This document shows, in pieces, positions 8,032 to 16,414 of a stretch of DNA of 43,206 bases. The notes below the pieces were generated by a model. That model made no database searches. It was not told where the DNA came from and worked only from the letters and a program-made list of their open reading frames with translations. Origin of the DNA: a virus; the IMG/VR virus record IMGVR_UViG_3300035034_000635, positions 1-43,206 of that record; one strand, 5' to 3'. The first letter of the stretch is position 1; the number at the start of each line of letters is the position of its first letter. The position numbers and the translations under genes were made by a program.

Positions 8032-8460
8032 CTAGGTAGTAGCTACGTTTGCAACTCCCTGCATGGCGTTAATCTTCACAATCGCTTTAGAAGGTGAGAT
8101 AAAGCCAACAATGGTTACTACGTTCTTAGAGGTAGCATCAGGATCGATACCAGCTCCGTTAGGCATCAGGTCACAGGTCTTCTCGACGTCCGTTACAGCT
8201 AGATCGCCGTTAGGCACATCAACTTCAAACAGGTCGTTTGGGCCAGCCACATCGACAGGCACCTTTGCTTTTGCAGCGTAGTCGGCATCAGTGGCAAGTA
8301 CGTCCCGTAGGATGATACCTGTGTGATTTCCCGATGTTGCATCAGCTGGTTGAATTCCACCTGCTCCATCAGCGTAGGTCAGACCGCCGTTAATGAAGGT
8401 TGTAGAAGCCTTTTTGTCTTTGAATTCGACATTAGGCTTGCCAGATAGTCGTTTGAACAT
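8032..8460 (-). CDS. Head decoration-like protein
   Basis: 142 residues from ATG 8460; an upstream frame to 8514 encodes an unlikely hydrophobic extension in the leader and is rejected. The sequence has N-terminal FKRLSGKPNVEFKDKKASTT then GGIQPADATSGNHTGIILRD and beta-strand-rich VPVDVAGPNDLFEVDVPNGD. Small beta-rich proteins encoded immediately before the major capsid gene are typically head-stabilising decoration proteins. It is the first gene after a 437-bp non-coding leader, so it likely shares high expression with the capsid gene, 41 bases downstream. Confidence 0.65.
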   Translation of the reverse strand: MFKRLSGKPNVEFKDKKASTTFINGGLTYADGAGGIQPADATSGNHTGIILRDVLATDADYAAKAKVPVDVAGPNDLFEVDVPNGDLAVTDVEKTCDLMPNGAGIDPDATSKNVVTIVGFISPSKAIVKINAMQGVANVATT

Positions 8461-8612
8461 AAAAAATGTAATTAGACTGTTTATAAATGATCCCAAAACG
8501 AAAAAGAACACCATTACTGGTGGTTCCTGTGGTCATTTTCTTACGAGGTGACCAACCCTGTGTGTTTAGGAGGAGTTTTGCGTGATCTCCAACAGTTGAT
8601 TGTATGTGACCA

Positions 8613-8669
8613 GTATTGAGCGAGTGTGAGAGTGCCAACCTTCGTTAGCGCCCCTCACTCACTCAATAC
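8613..8669 (-). other. Long imperfect RNA hairpin in capsid leader
   Basis: Arms GTATTGAG (8613-8620) and CTCAATAC (8662-8669) pair perfectly, extended by GAGTG/CACTC. An inner stem reads GCTAAC, loop GAAG, GTTGGC on the minus strand. It lies about 150 bases upstream of the decoration gene start, in the probable 5' UTR. It has no U-tract, so stability or translation control is more likely than termination. Confidence 0.5.
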
Positions 8670-8680
8670 ACAGGTACTCA

Positions 8681-8717
8681 CTTATAATACCGCACTATCA
8701 GGCTACAACCTAGTCAA
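8681..8717 (-). promoter_or_regulatory. Promoter-like boxes upstream of capsid genes
   Basis: Minus-strand TTGACT (8712-8717) and TTGTAG (8703-8708) lie upstream of TATTATAAG (8681-8689). TTGTAG is 16 bases from TATAAG; TTGACT is 22 bases from TATTAT, which is too far for a standard sigma-70 promoter. A promoter here would fit the terminator just upstream and the abundant products downstream, but the boxes are imperfect. Confidence 0.3.
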
Positions 8718-8836
8718 GCTGTGGACAAAAAGAAACACCCAGCCGTTACCAAACTAGGTGTCTCTTGCAAATATGCTACATGTCGTACATCAAACGGTTC
8801 TCTCTGCACCCTACGACGTAATGCAATTAAAATCAC

Positions 8837-8860
8837 AAAACCCGCCATAGCCAGACGGGT
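8837..8860 (-). terminator. Rho-independent terminator downstream of gene at 8898-9722
   Basis: On the minus strand ACCCGTC, loop, GGCGGGT form a 7-bp stem (one G-T pair) followed by TTTTG and then a T-rich stretch. It lies 38 bases after the stop codon of the 274-residue head-region gene, before the capsid leader. Confidence 0.6.
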
Positions 8861-8897
8861 CTTGCACTGCACCGTAGAGTACAAGGAGAAGTATAGC

Positions 8898-9722
8898 CTA
8901 TTCTGGCTGCTTTTCAATACACATCTGGTGGATTGCTTTAACAGTTAGATCATCAACATCATCAAGTCCCCATAGTTTAGCATCAGCGATTGCTCGTGCG
9001 CCGTTAACAGTGACATCAGATCGTTGCTTCACCGACTGGATCAGTGATTGCAGGATACCAAACACCTGCAGTACTTCGTTGTATTGCACCTTGTGCTTGT
9101 CGAAGATCGGGACCACCACATCGCGGTACATTTCCTCATACAACTTAGTCCGCTCCAGCCCCTTACTTGGCTTCTCCCCTTCACTCACGATCAACATCAG
9201 GTCGTCTACTTCCCCCATAGCGCATAAGATCTCTTGCGCTGCAGGTACTAAGCGGAACTCAGTACCACGATCGGGTGATACCGCCTGGGTCTTCAACATC
9301 TCCGTTGCCATGTTCAATAGCGAGAAGGTGTAGTTAAGATCATTGTGGCGGATCTCAGTGTCCAACACTGGACCAATGAACTTCTGCTCGTAAAACGTGT
9401 CGAAGGTGGCTTTCTCTTTCTCGATCGCTTCACTGATAGCATTACGCTGCTCAGTCATCTCAGCAATACTATCCGCTACCTGCTTTTCTTCCTCAGGCGT
9501 CCGCTTGGTATCAGTTGGTGCCATACTAAAGCGATCGATCATACGATCAAGCTCATCAACATCAGCGCGCGTCCCCCCTGCAAACACAAATTCATGTGTT
9601 CCAAGGTTCTTGATCAAGGTCTGCACAAACGGCCGTACTCGATCATCACGCTCACGAGTGTAGTCACGTTCGATCCCCATAGCTTCCTGGTCAGCTTGTG
9701 TTACTTCTACTGGCTTGCTCAT
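8898..9722 (-). CDS. Hypothetical head-region protein
   Basis: 274 residues, charged and mostly helical, no membrane segment. Residues about 60-105 (ELDRMIDRFSMAPTDTKRTP, then EMTEQRNAISEAIEKEKATF) look coiled-coil. The rest is globular (TFSLLNMATEMLKTQAV; YRDVVVPIFDKHKVQYNEVL). It ends at a terminator, so it is the last gene of the packaging/portal/scaffold unit. No family recognised. A role in head assembly is suggested only by the surrounding genes. Confidence 0.6.
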   Translation of the reverse strand: MSKPVEVTQADQEAMGIERDYTRERDDRVRPFVQTLIKNLGTHEFVFAGGTRADVDELDRMIDRFSMAPTDTKRTPEEEKQVADSIAEMTEQRNAISEAIEKEKATFDTFYEQKFIGPVLDTEIRHNDLNYTFSLLNMATEMLKTQAVSPDRGTEFRLVPAAQEILCAMGEVDDLMLIVSEGEKPSKGLERTKLYEEMYRDVVVPIFDKHKVQYNEVLQVFGILQSLIQSVKQRSDVTVNGARAIADAKLWGLDDVDDLTVKAIHQMCIEKQPE

Positions 9723-9725
9723 AGG

Positions 9726-10451
9726 TTATTTAGTTACTGCGTTCCGCATGGCGGCTAGTAAGTCTTCTTTTCCAGCTTGATACGACGCACCATTCTGGGC
9801 ATCAAGGATATACATAAGCCTTCCCGAAGCGATCTTTGGCCGTACTTGAATGATAGTCTGGTTTTCGTACACCAGTGTACCCGCCTTCACCGCGTCATTG
9901 ATAGCTAAATCGCTCACTAGGAAGCTTTCATCTTCTTCTTGGTCTTCCGCATCGTCTTTAACGTTTTCTGGGTTTACAGAGCCTTGTGCTGCGTCTGGTG
10001 TAGCTGCGGGCGCTGCTTGTTCCTTCACTTCGATGATCTCATTGATCATAGCGGCTAGTTCCTCGGTAGTAGGATCTTCCATGATCCGCTCGTTGTACAT
10101 ATCCTGTACCTTCGGATCCAAGTCTGCTAGTAGATCAGCTAGTTGTTCCAGCATCACTTCTCGGGCGCCTTCTTCTTCATTTGGCCACGGTACGATGATC
10201 ATATCACCAGCTACTAGCCCTTCTGTGGCGTACAGCTCGTTTGCAATAATCATATCTTCCGTTAGTTCCAACGGGAAGCCCCCTGTTAGTTCCGCTGCTT
10301 CCTCGATCGCTACTGCCACTTCCGACTTATTGGCATACCCCGTCACCCCTTCTGGTGGTAGTAACACGCCACTGTTCGCCTTACTGTAGTTGGTGATCAA
10401 TTGATCCAACTCGGCTCGCTTCAATTCTCCGACTGATTTTAAGTCAAACAT
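9726..10451 (-). CDS. Acidic hypothetical head-region protein
   Basis: 241 residues from ATG 10451; an extended frame to 10571 overlaps the upstream gene and is rejected. It is strongly acidic, with a low-complexity linker (EQAAPAATPDAAQGSVNPEN then DDAEDQEEDESF) separating a helical N-terminal part (MFDLKSVGELKRAELDQLIT) from a small C-terminal domain (LVYENQTIIQVRPKIASGRL). The sequence before its start is a perfect 26-bp tandem duplication. It sits among scaffold-like genes. The acidity and linker resemble assembly factors, but no family is recognised. Confidence 0.6.
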   Translation of the reverse strand: MFDLKSVGELKRAELDQLITNYSKANSGVLLPPEGVTGYANKSEVAVAIEEAAELTGGFPLELTEDMIIANELYATEGLVAGDMIIVPWPNEEEGAREVMLEQLADLLADLDPKVQDMYNERIMEDPTTEELAAMINEIIEVKEQAAPAATPDAAQGSVNPENVKDDAEDQEEDESFLVSDLAINDAVKAGTLVYENQTIIQVRPKIASGRLMYILDAQNGASYQAGKEDLLAAMRNAVTK

Positions 10452-10452
10452 A

Positions 10453-10504
10453 CTGTTTTGAATTAGATTTATAACTACCTGTTTTGAATTAGATTTATAA
10501 CTAC
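10453..10504 (-). repeat. Perfect 26-bp tandem duplication at a gene start
   Basis: Two identical 26-base units, 10453-10478 and 10479-10504, occupy the gap between the genes at 10501-11133 and 9726-10451. Each unit on the minus strand contains GTAGTTATAAATC and TTCAAAACAG. The upstream copy contains the TAG stop codon of the preceding gene, the downstream copy ends one base before ATG 10451. So the junction and initiation region was duplicated once. Confidence 0.9.
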
Positions 10505-11133
10505 TCAGCTGATCCGACGTACTCTTTCTTAGCTCGCGGTGTAGATTTCGCCATGTTGACATAGTCCTCATGCACCTCTACCCCCTTACCGTCGATATCA
10601 ACAATGAAGTATCGCTCCGTTCCTTCGATCAAGGCTGGTACCTCAACATCAAGTTCAACCATACGGTATCCCTTCACCTCTTTCTTCTGCACCATACCTT
10701 GATTGATCACCCACCGTTCGTCTCGGTTCTTAAGCACATCACACTCCCGCCGTTCCCCTTCCTGCACAAAGTCCATGAAGTCGATGTTACTGATAGTCTC
10801 AAGCTTCTCGGTCTTTGGATCACGCACGATCAGGTTCGCGCGGAAGATCCGTTTCGCCTTGTCTAGTGGGTCTGGGACCTCTACTAGCTTGACTGGGTTC
10901 AGCTCAGTACCTTGGTTTTGGATCCCGACTACTGGCTTCTCATCGATAAACATGATCGTTACCGTACTCTTAGCTACTGGCTTGGCCCGTAGTAGTCCTT
11001 TATCTTCTGATTGATCGGTACCTTGAGTGATCAAGTGTCGTACCTGAGATGCTAGTTCCGCGTTCTGGGCTAGGATCGCTGCAATCTCACTCTCAGGGAG
11101 TGTCACTGTTTTACCTTCGTTGTTTTCTGCCAT
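10501..11133 (-). CDS. Hypothetical head-region protein
   Basis: 210 residues, soluble. The N-terminal about 45 residues are helical (LPESEIAAILAQNAELASQV). The rest is beta-rich with regular strands: AKSTVTIMFIDEKPVVGIQN, IFRANLIVRDPKTEKLETIS, YRMVELDVEVPALIEGTERY, and ends in a basic tail. It is encoded between the scaffold-like coiled coil and the acidic protein. A 10-bp tandem repeat sits just upstream of the start. No family recognised. Confidence 0.6.
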   Translation of the reverse strand: MAENNEGKTVTLPESEIAAILAQNAELASQVRHLITQGTDQSEDKGLLRAKPVAKSTVTIMFIDEKPVVGIQNQGTELNPVKLVEVPDPLDKAKRIFRANLIVRDPKTEKLETISNIDFMDFVQEGERRECDVLKNRDERWVINQGMVQKKEVKGYRMVELDVEVPALIEGTERYFIVDIDGKGVEVHEDYVNMAKSTPRAKKEYVGSAE

Positions 11134-11145
11134 AAATTATATAGT

Positions 11146-11165
11146 TACTGACTGATACTGACTGA
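11146..11165. repeat. Two 10-bp tandem repeats in an intergenic gap
   Basis: TACTGACTGA is present twice in direct succession in the 35-base gap between the scaffold-like gene and the next gene. The units fall before the AT-rich ATATAATTT that precedes ATG 11133. Probably slippage in an unconstrained spacer. Confidence 0.8.
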
Positions 11166-11168
11166 TAA

Positions 11169-11804
11169 TTAAGCGGTTGGTGGTGGGCCAGTTTGAATAC
11201 CGAGCATAGTAGCAAGTCCTTTACCTGCATCACCATCGGCGAAGCCTTCCCCCTCAACCTTTGATCCTGGCTTAACTAACACTGGTGCAACTCCACCACC
11301 TTCGTTACCCGCGGCTCGGATCGGTTCGGCTGCTGGTACACCCATCATGTTGTAAGCGGTACCCATGAAGGTAGCAATCTCACCTGGTGTATACGCACTC
11401 TCTGATCCACGAATACTATCAAAGTGTTCATTGATCTTAGCGGCTACCTCTGTATCATCGCCAGCAAACTGTTTAACCGCGGCTTCCCGTCGTTCCTTGA
11501 TCTCTCGGGCACGATCATCAGCTAGTTGCTTGGCACTAGTCTCTTGCGTCTCGAATAACACGTCACTGTCGCGCTTACGTTCGATATCAGCTTCCGACAT
11601 CGCTTCCTTTTCTTCATCAGTGAGTTCATCAAGCTTGCGATACTTCCGCCGCGCGCCGACTACATCTTTAGTCTTTTGCTCGATCACCCCCTCTTGTTCC
11701 TTGTTCTTTGCTTCCAGATCAGTGATGCGTGTAGCAGCTTTATCTTTATCAGCCTTTAGTGCGGCGTTTTCCGCCTGCATTGCTTCGATTTCTTCTGTTG
11801 TCAT
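11169..11804 (-). CDS. Scaffolding protein candidate
   Basis: 211 residues. The N-terminal two-thirds is a charged coiled coil (IEAMQAENAALKADKDKAAT; ITDLEAKNKEQEGVIEQKTK; ERKRDSDVLFETQETSAKQL). The C-terminal part is Gly/Pro-rich and flexible (AAGNEGGGVAPVLVKPGSKV). This is the usual architecture of phage scaffolding proteins, and the gene sits between portal and capsid as scaffolds do. No protease domain is fused to it. Inferred from composition and position. Confidence 0.6.
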   Translation of the reverse strand: MTTEEIEAMQAENAALKADKDKAATRITDLEAKNKEQEGVIEQKTKDVVGARRKYRKLDELTDEEKEAMSEADIERKRDSDVLFETQETSAKQLADDRAREIKERREAAVKQFAGDDTEVAAKINEHFDSIRGSESAYTPGEIATFMGTAYNMMGVPAAEPIRAAGNEGGGVAPVLVKPGSKVEGEGFADGDAGKGLATMLGIQTGPPPTA

Positions 11805-11815
11805 ATGACTATATA

Positions 11816-12286
11816 TTAAACAACTGCGGTTTCATCAAAGTCTTCCTCGGGCTTGTTTGCCGCTTGGTAGTGCCCTTCAATGTTCCCTATCTCGTCTTGG
11901 AGTAGGAGTATACCGTTAACAGTCGCTCTACTAAAGTTGAGGCCAAGGACACTATCTGCGTCCATTTGACCGTGTATAACCTGTGATCGAATGAGAAAAT
12001 CGACGATGATTTGTAGAGCTGGGTTTTTATACAGCGCATGAACATTGTTCATGAGCGCTGTACGGTCTTCCTCGTCTAGCCCGTGATAGATACTAAGGAC
12101 CTCACGTCCTCGTACCACGTCCTCAGTGATTGATCGATGATCAAAGCCACTAAGCTGCTCACGTGCCAGTGATACGATGTTGACACTTTCTTCCATACTC
12201 TTTAAGGCTAGCTTCTTAGCTTTATACTCTAGTTCATCACTAGAGAATAGCCAACCACGTAGCCACGTCTTCAATGCATTTTTCAT
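11816..12286 (-). CDS. Hypothetical protein next to portal
   Basis: 156 residues, helical, no membrane segment. It opens with amphipathic MKNALKTWLRGWLFSSDELE, contains EVLSIYHGLDEEDRTALMNN and ends with an acidic tail (KPEEDFDETAVV). It starts 32 bases after the portal stop. The position next to portal suits a portal-associated or head-assembly factor, but no family is recognised. Confidence 0.6.
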   Translation of the reverse strand: MKNALKTWLRGWLFSSDELEYKAKKLALKSMEESVNIVSLAREQLSGFDHRSITEDVVRGREVLSIYHGLDEEDRTALMNNVHALYKNPALQIIVDFLIRSQVIHGQMDADSVLGLNFSRATVNGILLLQDEIGNIEGHYQAANKPEEDFDETAVV

Positions 12287-12317
12287 ACCGTTTGAGTTAA
12301 GTTGTACCTGTAACTCT

Positions 12318-14294
12318 CTAAGATACTGCTACCTTAGGCGGTTGCGTATTGGTTCGCCGCTGGGGAGTAGCGGGTGCTGCTCCACCAGGGTTACTTCCTA
12401 TTGTACCCTCTAATCCCCCTTGTAGCATGTCCATTATGTTCATTTTTGTGAAGAACTTTGTGTAGTCTTCATTGATCATGATCGCAAAGCGTTGTTTCAA
12501 GTACTCCATGTTGAGTGCTTCGGGACCAAACATCTCCATAGCAGTACGCACATTCTGAACAAACAATAGCTGAGATAGCTTGTCGTTGCTCTTTGGTGTT
12601 GGGTTAATGATGATAAACCACTTGTACTTCTTTGATCGAAGGGTAGTCGGGTTAATGTAGCGCAATCGCACTGGCTTACCCTGTTCTTCACTCATACGTT
12701 CTTCCTCGTCATATATTTCACTAGTGGTAGGGAAGGGTTCATCTTGCAGTCTAAAGGCCTTGGTGCCGCTCTTGCCGCTCTCCACGGTACTCTCAACACT
12801 GATCTTCCGATACTTGTTCTTAGTACCAAGCACCCCTTCCTGCACTTCCGTCAACTTACTATCGATCGGTGCCGTCCAGTTAACGATAATGTTATCCAGT
12901 CGCAACCAGTGTAGCCTGCGTTCAAAGTTAACCACCCCGTCGAGTGAGGATCCTAGCTTCTGCATCTGCTGCTGCTGCATGATCTCGGCCTGTCCCAAGG
13001 TATCAACTCCCCCTTGATCGTTACCTGAGTACACATCGTTGGTAGTCTTTTCGTTAATACTCTCTTTGATCAAGTTATAAAATGAAAATTCAGACGTCTT
13101 AATACCCAAAGCTTCCGCTGGTAGTAGCGAATGAAACGTGTTCTTGGTCACATTCTGGGTCATCGTTCCAGCTAGAAAGACACCTGGACTAAAGGCTTGA
13201 TCACCCGTGTAGCCCATAGGCGGCTTCCTCGATTGTCGTACACCTGTCACCATAAGGGTAGTGAGTTCATCGATCACCGCTTGATCGACCTTAGTCTTAG
13301 CAGGTTGGCTCTTTGAAATAGCAAAGCCACTGATCGGCTCCAGCTTCCCTTGCGCTAGTGGGATCTCCCCTGAAGGCCACAGTTTCGTTAGTGGGAAGTT
13401 AGACGGCAGGAATGGTACCCCGTTGAGGTAGATCTGGTAACGGTTCTGGCTCTTGATCCATAGTCGCACCTCTGAGACTGATTGTGGACCAGTATTAAAC
13501 ATTGCCCACGACTTGCTGTAGATCCCTGCAGACGTTGTAATATCTTTATCTTCGGTAGTGTCGATGCTCTGCGGTACGTTCTTCCAGCGATCGAAGTGTC
13601 CGTAGCGAGCTTTAGCAGTACCGCGCGGAAGGATACGGCAGATAGCGACAATGTCCTGATCCTCGATGTACTCGATCGACATATCCCCTAGATACACCAT
13701 GTTCCCTTGGATCATCACAGTAGAACAACCTGAGCTGATCAGTTTGTTCATTGACTTGTACTGCAGCTTGGTAGGTGCCTTGGTGACGTCCCACTGGACT
13801 TCGGTTAACGGTGTGTGGCGGTACTCCTCGATGTAGACTTCCTCGGTAAACACATCTCCTTGACTGATCAGTTCGCGATAGATGATCGGCCGCTTCTTGT
13901 GCCAGTCTTCGATCTCTCGTGACTTCTTAATTAGATCGGTCATGTTGTCACCCAACTCTGCAACCACCATATCTTCTTCATCAAAGCCAGTCACATCGCC
14001 CTCGGCGCTTAGGTTGAGTAGGGTAGATAGCAAGGTAGTGTCCTTCTCACGGGTAGTACCAGTAACAATACGGATATCTTCCTTGTTTTTCTTAGCAGGG
14101 ATATACGATAGATCGTTCTTACGGTTACTCTCGTAGTACTGGGCACGGTTCATATCGTCCAGCTCTGGGTAGGATCGGTTAAAGACCTCACGTAGATCAC
14201 ACATTGTTGCACGGTCAGCCGCCTGGGCATCAAGCTCATCTTGAGCGTATGCTGGCTTGACTATTTTCCCGTGTGTTGTTATCGCGGTTTGCAT
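12318..14294 (-). CDS. Portal protein
   Basis: 658 residues, located directly after the large terminase gene, as portal genes usually are. The sequence has the pattern of large portals of short-tailed phages: an N-terminal wing region, a mid region with EDWHKKRPIIYRELISQGDV and YIEDQDIVAICRILPRGTAK, and a long C-terminal part with helical EAEIMQQQ-type glutamine stretch (DTLGQAEIMQQQQMQKLGSS) and stem-like segments. It ends in a Pro/Thr/Ala-rich tail (GGAAPATPQRRTNTQPP). The product forms the dodecameric DNA channel at the head vertex and the docking site for terminase. AAAGGG lies five bases before the ATG, one of the better ribosome sites here. Confidence 0.75.
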   Translation of the reverse strand: MQTAITTHGKIVKPAYAQDELDAQAADRATMCDLREVFNRSYPELDDMNRAQYYESNRKNDLSYIPAKKNKEDIRIVTGTTREKDTTLLSTLLNLSAEGDVTGFDEEDMVVAELGDNMTDLIKKSREIEDWHKKRPIIYRELISQGDVFTEEVYIEEYRHTPLTEVQWDVTKAPTKLQYKSMNKLISSGCSTVMIQGNMVYLGDMSIEYIEDQDIVAICRILPRGTAKARYGHFDRWKNVPQSIDTTEDKDITTSAGIYSKSWAMFNTGPQSVSEVRLWIKSQNRYQIYLNGVPFLPSNFPLTKLWPSGEIPLAQGKLEPISGFAISKSQPAKTKVDQAVIDELTTLMVTGVRQSRKPPMGYTGDQAFSPGVFLAGTMTQNVTKNTFHSLLPAEALGIKTSEFSFYNLIKESINEKTTNDVYSGNDQGGVDTLGQAEIMQQQQMQKLGSSLDGVVNFERRLHWLRLDNIIVNWTAPIDSKLTEVQEGVLGTKNKYRKISVESTVESGKSGTKAFRLQDEPFPTTSEIYDEEERMSEEQGKPVRLRYINPTTLRSKKYKWFIIINPTPKSNDKLSQLLFVQNVRTAMEMFGPEALNMEYLKQRFAIMINEDYTKFFTKMNIMDMLQGGLEGTIGSNPGGAAPATPQRRTNTQPPKVAVS

Positions 14295-14357
14295 ATAGTC
14301 CCTTTATCTTATCACGTACAAGATACAATCAAGTGTTTGTCCAGTGGGTAGTGTGTA

Positions 14358-16109
14358 TTACAGTACGCTAAACGGATCATCATCGGCTGCATTGCCCACT
14401 TGTGCAGCTAGATTTGCTTGCCTTTCAGCTTGGGTGACGTTACTTGGGAGTACGTCGGTAAGGAATGATAGGGCCAGCGCGTCCGACTTATTCGGTGACT
14501 TAATCCCCTTCTTATTCATTTCCGCCTTAGGCATCATCTGGATCGTATTACCCTGTAGCGATCGTTTGTACAAGTTACCCGTGATCTCCTCAGCCCACTC
14601 ACACTGTTCGGTATTGTTATCGATCAGCTGTCCACCACCAAGTAACCATTGCCGCATACGCCAGTTCATCGTAGCGCGGATGTTTAAGAATAGATCCTTA
14701 TAGTCTTCATCATGCTCAGTGGGGAAGCGACGGAAGTATTGCCCGTTGATTTCTTCTTCGTACTTCGGTTGGTTACCAGGCAACACCACATAGATACTCA
14801 ACCTACCTTTACTAGTCACCGCCACCTTCTTCGCTGCATCAGCCCCCTTCCCAAACCCTTCAATGATAATATCTTGGCTCCGTAGGTCATACTGATCAGC
14901 AAACTTAACGATCCACATAGCGATCTCCGTGTCGTTGGTAGTGTTCAAAGTCTTGATCACCTTGGCTCTAAACTGATCGCGCAATACAAACTCACAGGTA
15001 TCTGTCCCTTCACCAGAAGGATCGATCGCCAGCTTCTTAGCCCCGAGGAACATATCATCAATCCCGAGTGATGGTGTCACCTGGATACGGTTGCGCGGGA
15101 TCAGCTGCATATACCCCCCTTGATCCATCATATCTTCACCTGGGAAGTCCCCGCGCACACGGATACGATACTCATCAGACGTCACCCCGTGTCGCTTAGC
15201 CTGTCTAGTTATATACTTCCGATCCACCAGTGGCGCTTCTTCACAGTTAAAATTAAACGTTTGCCAGTCGCTTGAGTTCTTGTGGTGGCTATCATAGAAG
15301 TACCCTATTGTCCGTGTCGGGTTAGAAATAAGGACCACCAGCACGTTACCTGAGGTAAGCGCACCTTCCGCCGTGTTAAACACCTGCTCTGGGACCCCTG
15401 AGGCCTCATCTACCGCAATTAAAACGTGATCAGCGTGTACACCAGCCAAAGCTTCTGTATTCTCCTTAGAAGACGTTTTAGCGCGAGCAAACCAACTCTC
15501 TGGCTCGTACTTGATACGCACATACCCCTGGGACCAGTCATAGATACTAGCTACATCTTCTGGCATACGGTGGATCCATATAGCCAACTCCTTCCACAAC
15601 ACGTCGTGCATCTGTGACGCTGTCGGCGCGGTGACGGGTACTTGGGCCATGAAGTAGCAGAACAAGAACCACAAAACGATCCATGAGGTCATAGCCGACT
15701 TCCCGATCCCGTGACCTGATCTAATACTAAAGTGACGCTTCAAGCGTGGATCCTGGATACTCTTTTCAATCCCCATAAGGGTAAGGGTTTGCTGCCATGA
15801 TAGATGCTTCCCTTTCTTAAAGTCGTACCACTCCCAAAACACTGTACCGTCGGGTTGCTCGATCGCATCACCAAACCACTCCGCGGTAACTGTATTCTTC
15901 AAGCGTAACCAGTTGTCCCCCGTAGATAGCTTAAGATCTGCCCACTGTTGTTTGTACTCGGGCTTCACTCCCTGAGGTGTCAATCCCCACATATCCTTTA
16001 CGAACAACAAGATACTCCGACGATACGCCGAAATACGTGCCGCATACTGTTGCTTCACATACTTGGGATCGCCTTGGTGTGGCTTAGCGTGTGGGTGATG
16101 ATCTTTCAT
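14358..16109 (-). CDS. terL: Terminase large subunit (packaging ATPase-nuclease)
   Basis: 583 residues. The ATPase has Walker A SGHGIGKS (131-138), a hydrophobic helix (WIVLWFLFCYFM), and Walker B VLIAVDEA (229-236, Asp234, Glu235), then coupling motif ISNPTRT (about 261-267). The C-terminal RNase H-like nuclease has KLAIDPSGEG (Asp363), a second acidic site DIIIEGFGKG (Glu417) and a late acidic residue in NKSDALALSF. It pumps DNA into the prohead and cuts it. It follows the small subunit with two small genes between. GHGIGKS in place of the more common GGRGSGKS is a known variant among podovirus-like terminases. Confident. Confidence 0.93.
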   Translation of the reverse strand: MKDHHPHAKPHQGDPKYVKQQYAARISAYRRSILLFVKDMWGLTPQGVKPEYKQQWADLKLSTGDNWLRLKNTVTAEWFGDAIEQPDGTVFWEWYDFKKGKHLSWQQTLTLMGIEKSIQDPRLKRHFSIRSGHGIGKSAMTSWIVLWFLFCYFMAQVPVTAPTASQMHDVLWKELAIWIHRMPEDVASIYDWSQGYVRIKYEPESWFARAKTSSKENTEALAGVHADHVLIAVDEASGVPEQVFNTAEGALTSGNVLVVLISNPTRTIGYFYDSHHKNSSDWQTFNFNCEEAPLVDRKYITRQAKRHGVTSDEYRIRVRGDFPGEDMMDQGGYMQLIPRNRIQVTPSLGIDDMFLGAKKLAIDPSGEGTDTCEFVLRDQFRAKVIKTLNTTNDTEIAMWIVKFADQYDLRSQDIIIEGFGKGADAAKKVAVTSKGRLSIYVVLPGNQPKYEEEINGQYFRRFPTEHDEDYKDLFLNIRATMNWRMRQWLLGGGQLIDNNTEQCEWAEEITGNLYKRSLQGNTIQMMPKAEMNKKGIKSPNKSDALALSFLTDVLPSNVTQAERQANLAAQVGNAADDDPFSVL

Positions 16110-16111
16110 AG

Positions 16112-16414
16112 CTAGTTTTGGTATATATGCACGTGATATCTACTAACACTCCGCTTCTGTGGATCCTTAAGCATCATGTTCCAGTCGTAGGGTACTAGAT
16201 AGAACAGATACCCCAAGGCTTCTCGCGACGGTTTCCTACCTGATCCAATATAAAATGCAGTCCACCATTCGCGATCGGGGAAGTGATACTTGCAGTTCTC
16301 AATAATCAACCAGTCATCGGTATTGATCAGCACCTTGTTGTTGGCTACTAGGAAAAAGATAAAGGCCTTAGAGTTGTGATCTTCGGGTGCTAGTTGTAGT
16401 AGTGGGTAGCTCAT
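16112..16414 (-). CDS. Small hypothetical protein between terminase subunits
   Basis: 100 residues, aromatic-rich and probably beta (KAFIFFLVANNKVLINTDDW; DREWWTAFYIGSGRKPSREA; YLFYLVPYDWNMMLKDPQKR). It overlaps the preceding gene by four bases (ATGA type) and ends two bases before the terminase large subunit start. No family recognised. The tight coupling suggests a joint role with terminase or a small nucleic-acid-binding factor, but that is inference. Confidence 0.65.
   Translation of the reverse strand: MSYPLLQLAPEDHNSKAFIFFLVANNKVLINTDDWLIIENCKYHFPDREWWTAFYIGSGRKPSREALGYLFYLVPYDWNMMLKDPQKRSVSRYHVHIYQN

Larger units (their letters stand above)
8461..8897 (-). other. 437-bp non-coding leader of the decoration/capsid pair
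   Basis: This is the longest stretch without a supported gene. In minus-strand order it holds a terminator for the upstream gene (8837-8860), promoter-like boxes (8681-8717), a long imperfect hairpin (8613-8669), and then about 150 bases with no recognised element before ATG 8460. Short open frames in it overlap known genes or lack initiation signals. The layout resembles a dedicated transcription unit start with a structured 5' UTR. Confidence 0.6.

Noticed and set aside
8461-8514. Extended hydrophobic N-terminus for the decoration-like protein
   Set aside because: It would translate the leader into FFFVLGSFINSLITFF-type sequence unrelated to a decoration protein, and ATG 8460 sits at the end of the leader.
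8567-8585. AGGAGGAG on the plus strand resembling a strong ribosome site
   Set aside because: The nearest following start (GTG 8582) opens a frame of only a few codons, and no plus-strand gene follows.
8714-8948. Short open frames on both strands in the capsid leader
   Set aside because: They overlap a terminator and the neighbouring coding gene, have no ribosome site, and their translations show no domain-like pattern.
9345-9758. Plus-strand open frame of 137 codons
   Set aside because: It is antisense to the 274-residue head-region gene, with no start signal and composition unlike the other genes.
10452-10571. Extended start of the acidic protein to 10571
   Set aside because: It runs through the 26-bp duplication and overlaps the upstream gene; ATG 10451 begins a normal soluble protein.
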